From assembly GCA_937895825.1 (NCBI GenBank), contig CALBKP010000064.1, positions 1 through 14,256 of the forward strand: a DNA stretch of 14,256 nt, in the 5' to 3' direction. A program made the translations under genes and the position numbers. Below the pieces are notes generated by a model. The model did no database searches and was not told the origin of the DNA. It saw only the letters and a program-made list of their open reading frames with translations. Shown here piece by piece: positions 13,672-14,256 of this stretch. Every line of letters begins with the position of its first letter. Positions within the stretch are counted from its first letter, which is position 1. Source of the stretch: an uncultured Alistipes sp. Lineage in GTDB: Bacteria; Bacteroidota; Bacteroidia; Bacteroidales; Rikenellaceae.

Positions 13672-13685
13672 AACCCGTTCGGGTT
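13672..13685 (-). promoter_or_regulatory. Leader hairpin at predicted 5' end of rpsP mRNA
   Basis: AACCCGAACGGGTT is a near-perfect inverted repeat (AACCC/GGGTT plus the CG-CG pair around AA). It starts only about 10 bases after the -7 element, so it would cap the 5' end of the transcript about 40 bases before the rpsP ATG. On the plus strand the same palindrome is followed by six T and resembles a terminator, but no plus-strand gene ends here. Confidence 0.4.
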
Positions 13686-13695
13686 TTTTAGCGCG

Positions 13696-13726
13696 CAAAT
13701 GTACGAACATTTTTTCTAACGGCAAA
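13696..13726 (-). promoter_or_regulatory. Bacteroidetes-type promoter for rpsP-rimM
   Basis: On the minus strand TTTG (13723-13726) and TACATTTG (13696-13703) are separated by 19 bases. Both elements match the consensus fully. This is the best promoter in the window. Confidence 0.8.
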
Positions 13727-13811
13727 ACTTTTTACTAAAATTTCGCTTATTTAGACTATTTTACCATTTGTTTACAGCCCGTTGCGCCACTAAGTTATCG
13801 CTACTGCAAAG

Positions 13812-13848
13812 AAAAAGACGGCAGTGAATGTACTCCACTGCCGTCTTT
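13812..13848 (-). terminator. Intrinsic terminator of the BspA-like gene
   Basis: AAAGACGGCAGTG (13814-13826) and CACTGCCGTCTTT (13836-13848) form a perfect 13-pair stem with a 9-base loop. The minus-strand RNA continues UUC after a stem end that already contains a U-run. It begins 22 bases after the stop codon at 13871-13873. Confidence 0.88.
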
Positions 13849-13870
13849 GGTTATTCTGAAATAGTCACTC

Positions 13871-14256
13871 TTAGAATGTGCCTGCTACGATATGATCCTT
13901 GTAGTTACTCCAAGATGTCTGATATGTACTAAGTGAATTCTTGGGAACATAAATCTTGTAGGTCGATACAATACCGCTGAAAGCGTAGCCACCTAATGTA
14001 GGAGGCGTTGTTGGCTTACAGTTGATTGTTGCAAGCCTTGAGCAATCACTAAATACACCATATCCAAGGCTCCTTGTACCAGTACCAATTGTAACCTCCT
14101 CAAGGGCAATACAATCCTCGAAAGCATACTGACCAATCTCTGTTACACTATTAGGAATAACGATTGATGCAATCTTAGTACAACCTGAGAAAGCTCCGTT
14201 ACCGATAGTCTCGAGACCCTCGCTAAAATTGACAGTCTTAAGCTTATCACAATATG
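13871..14256 (-). CDS. BspA-like leucine-rich repeat protein (C-terminal part, runs off right edge)
   Basis: The visible 127 codons are open on the minus strand to a TAA at 13871-13873; the start lies beyond the right edge. The sequence repeats the LRR_5/BspA unit: L-K-T-V-N-F-S-E-G-L-E-T-I-G-N-G-A-F-S-G-C, then S-I-V-I-P-N-S-V-T-E-I-G-Q-Y-A-F-E-D-C, then V-T-I-G-T-G-T-R-S-L-G-Y-G-V-F-S-D-C. After a C-K-P-T-T-P-P-T-L block come the capping elements I-Y-V-P-K-N-S-L-S-T-Y and W-S-N-Y-K-D-H-I-V-A-G-T-F, the usual end of these proteins. BspA-type proteins are secreted or surface-held and bind host or bacterial partners. The N-terminal signal and anchor cannot be seen. No C-terminal T9SS sorting domain is present. 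Confidence 0.85.
   Translation of the reverse strand, partial: YCDKLKTVNFSEGLETIGNGAFSGCTKIASIVIPNSVTEIGQYAFEDCIALEEVTIGTGTRSLGYGVFSDCSRLATINCKPTTPPTLGGYAFSGIVSTYKIYVPKNSLSTYQTSWSNYKDHIVAGTF

Noticed and set aside
13672..13692. A plus-strand terminator (AACCCG-TT-CGGGTT followed by T6)
   Set aside because: No plus-strand gene ends nearby. The element is better explained as part of the rpsP promoter and leader on the minus strand, though it could stop stray antisense transcription.

Overview
The window looks like a chromosomal segment of a Bacteroidales bacterium, probably a gut species; a Rikenellaceae/Alistipes-like origin is a guess. The grounds are promoters of the Bacteroidetes type (TTG, about 19-20 bases, then TAnnTTTG), A-rich leaders without clear Shine-Dalgarno sequences, fimbrillin-family lipoproteins, a Bacteroidetes-type LptE, a BspA-like leucine-rich-repeat protein and a pyruvate phosphate dikinase. 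Apart from two genes on the plus strand, everything is on the minus strand. I see no tRNA, rRNA, CRISPR array, insertion sequence or prophage gene.

Layout. 1-100: start of rpsF (bS6), running off the left edge. 323-2564: two tandem plus-strand fimbrillin-like lipoproteins, the accessory part of the window. 2735-2771: a hairpin between convergent genes. 2816-3450: tspO and a 52-residue rubredoxin. 3514-7137: a tight five-gene operon, read right to left, with a membrane-anchored HU-like protein, a sigma-54 enhancer-binding regulator without a receiver domain, LptE, a small TPR-like protein and SecG. 7236-7612: a single gene for an 81-residue putative DNA-binding protein. 7702-10602: ppdK as a single-gene unit with its own promoter and terminator. 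10667-12483: folE-mnmA. 12515-13726: rpsP-rimM. 13812-14256: the C-terminal end of a BspA-like repeat protein.

How the genes fit together. Most of the window is housekeeping: ribosome assembly (bS6, bS16, RimM), tRNA wobble-base thiolation (MnmA), pterin/folate supply (FolE), the pyruvate-PEP interconversion (PpdK), protein export (SecG) and LPS delivery (LptE). The HU-like/sigma-54/LptE/TPR/SecG operon puts two putative transcription or nucleoid proteins in one transcript with envelope-export genes. The fimbrillin-like pair and the BspA-like protein are surface-exposed or secreted products typical of host-associated Bacteroidales.

I did not find a convincing undescribed system such as a defence island or novel mobile element. 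The best candidates for a second look are the orphan fimbrillin-like pair with its extra C-terminal module, the operon joining regulators to envelope genes, the matching Ala/Glu-rich tails on SecG and bS16, and a leader hairpin at the predicted 5' end of the rpsP transcript.
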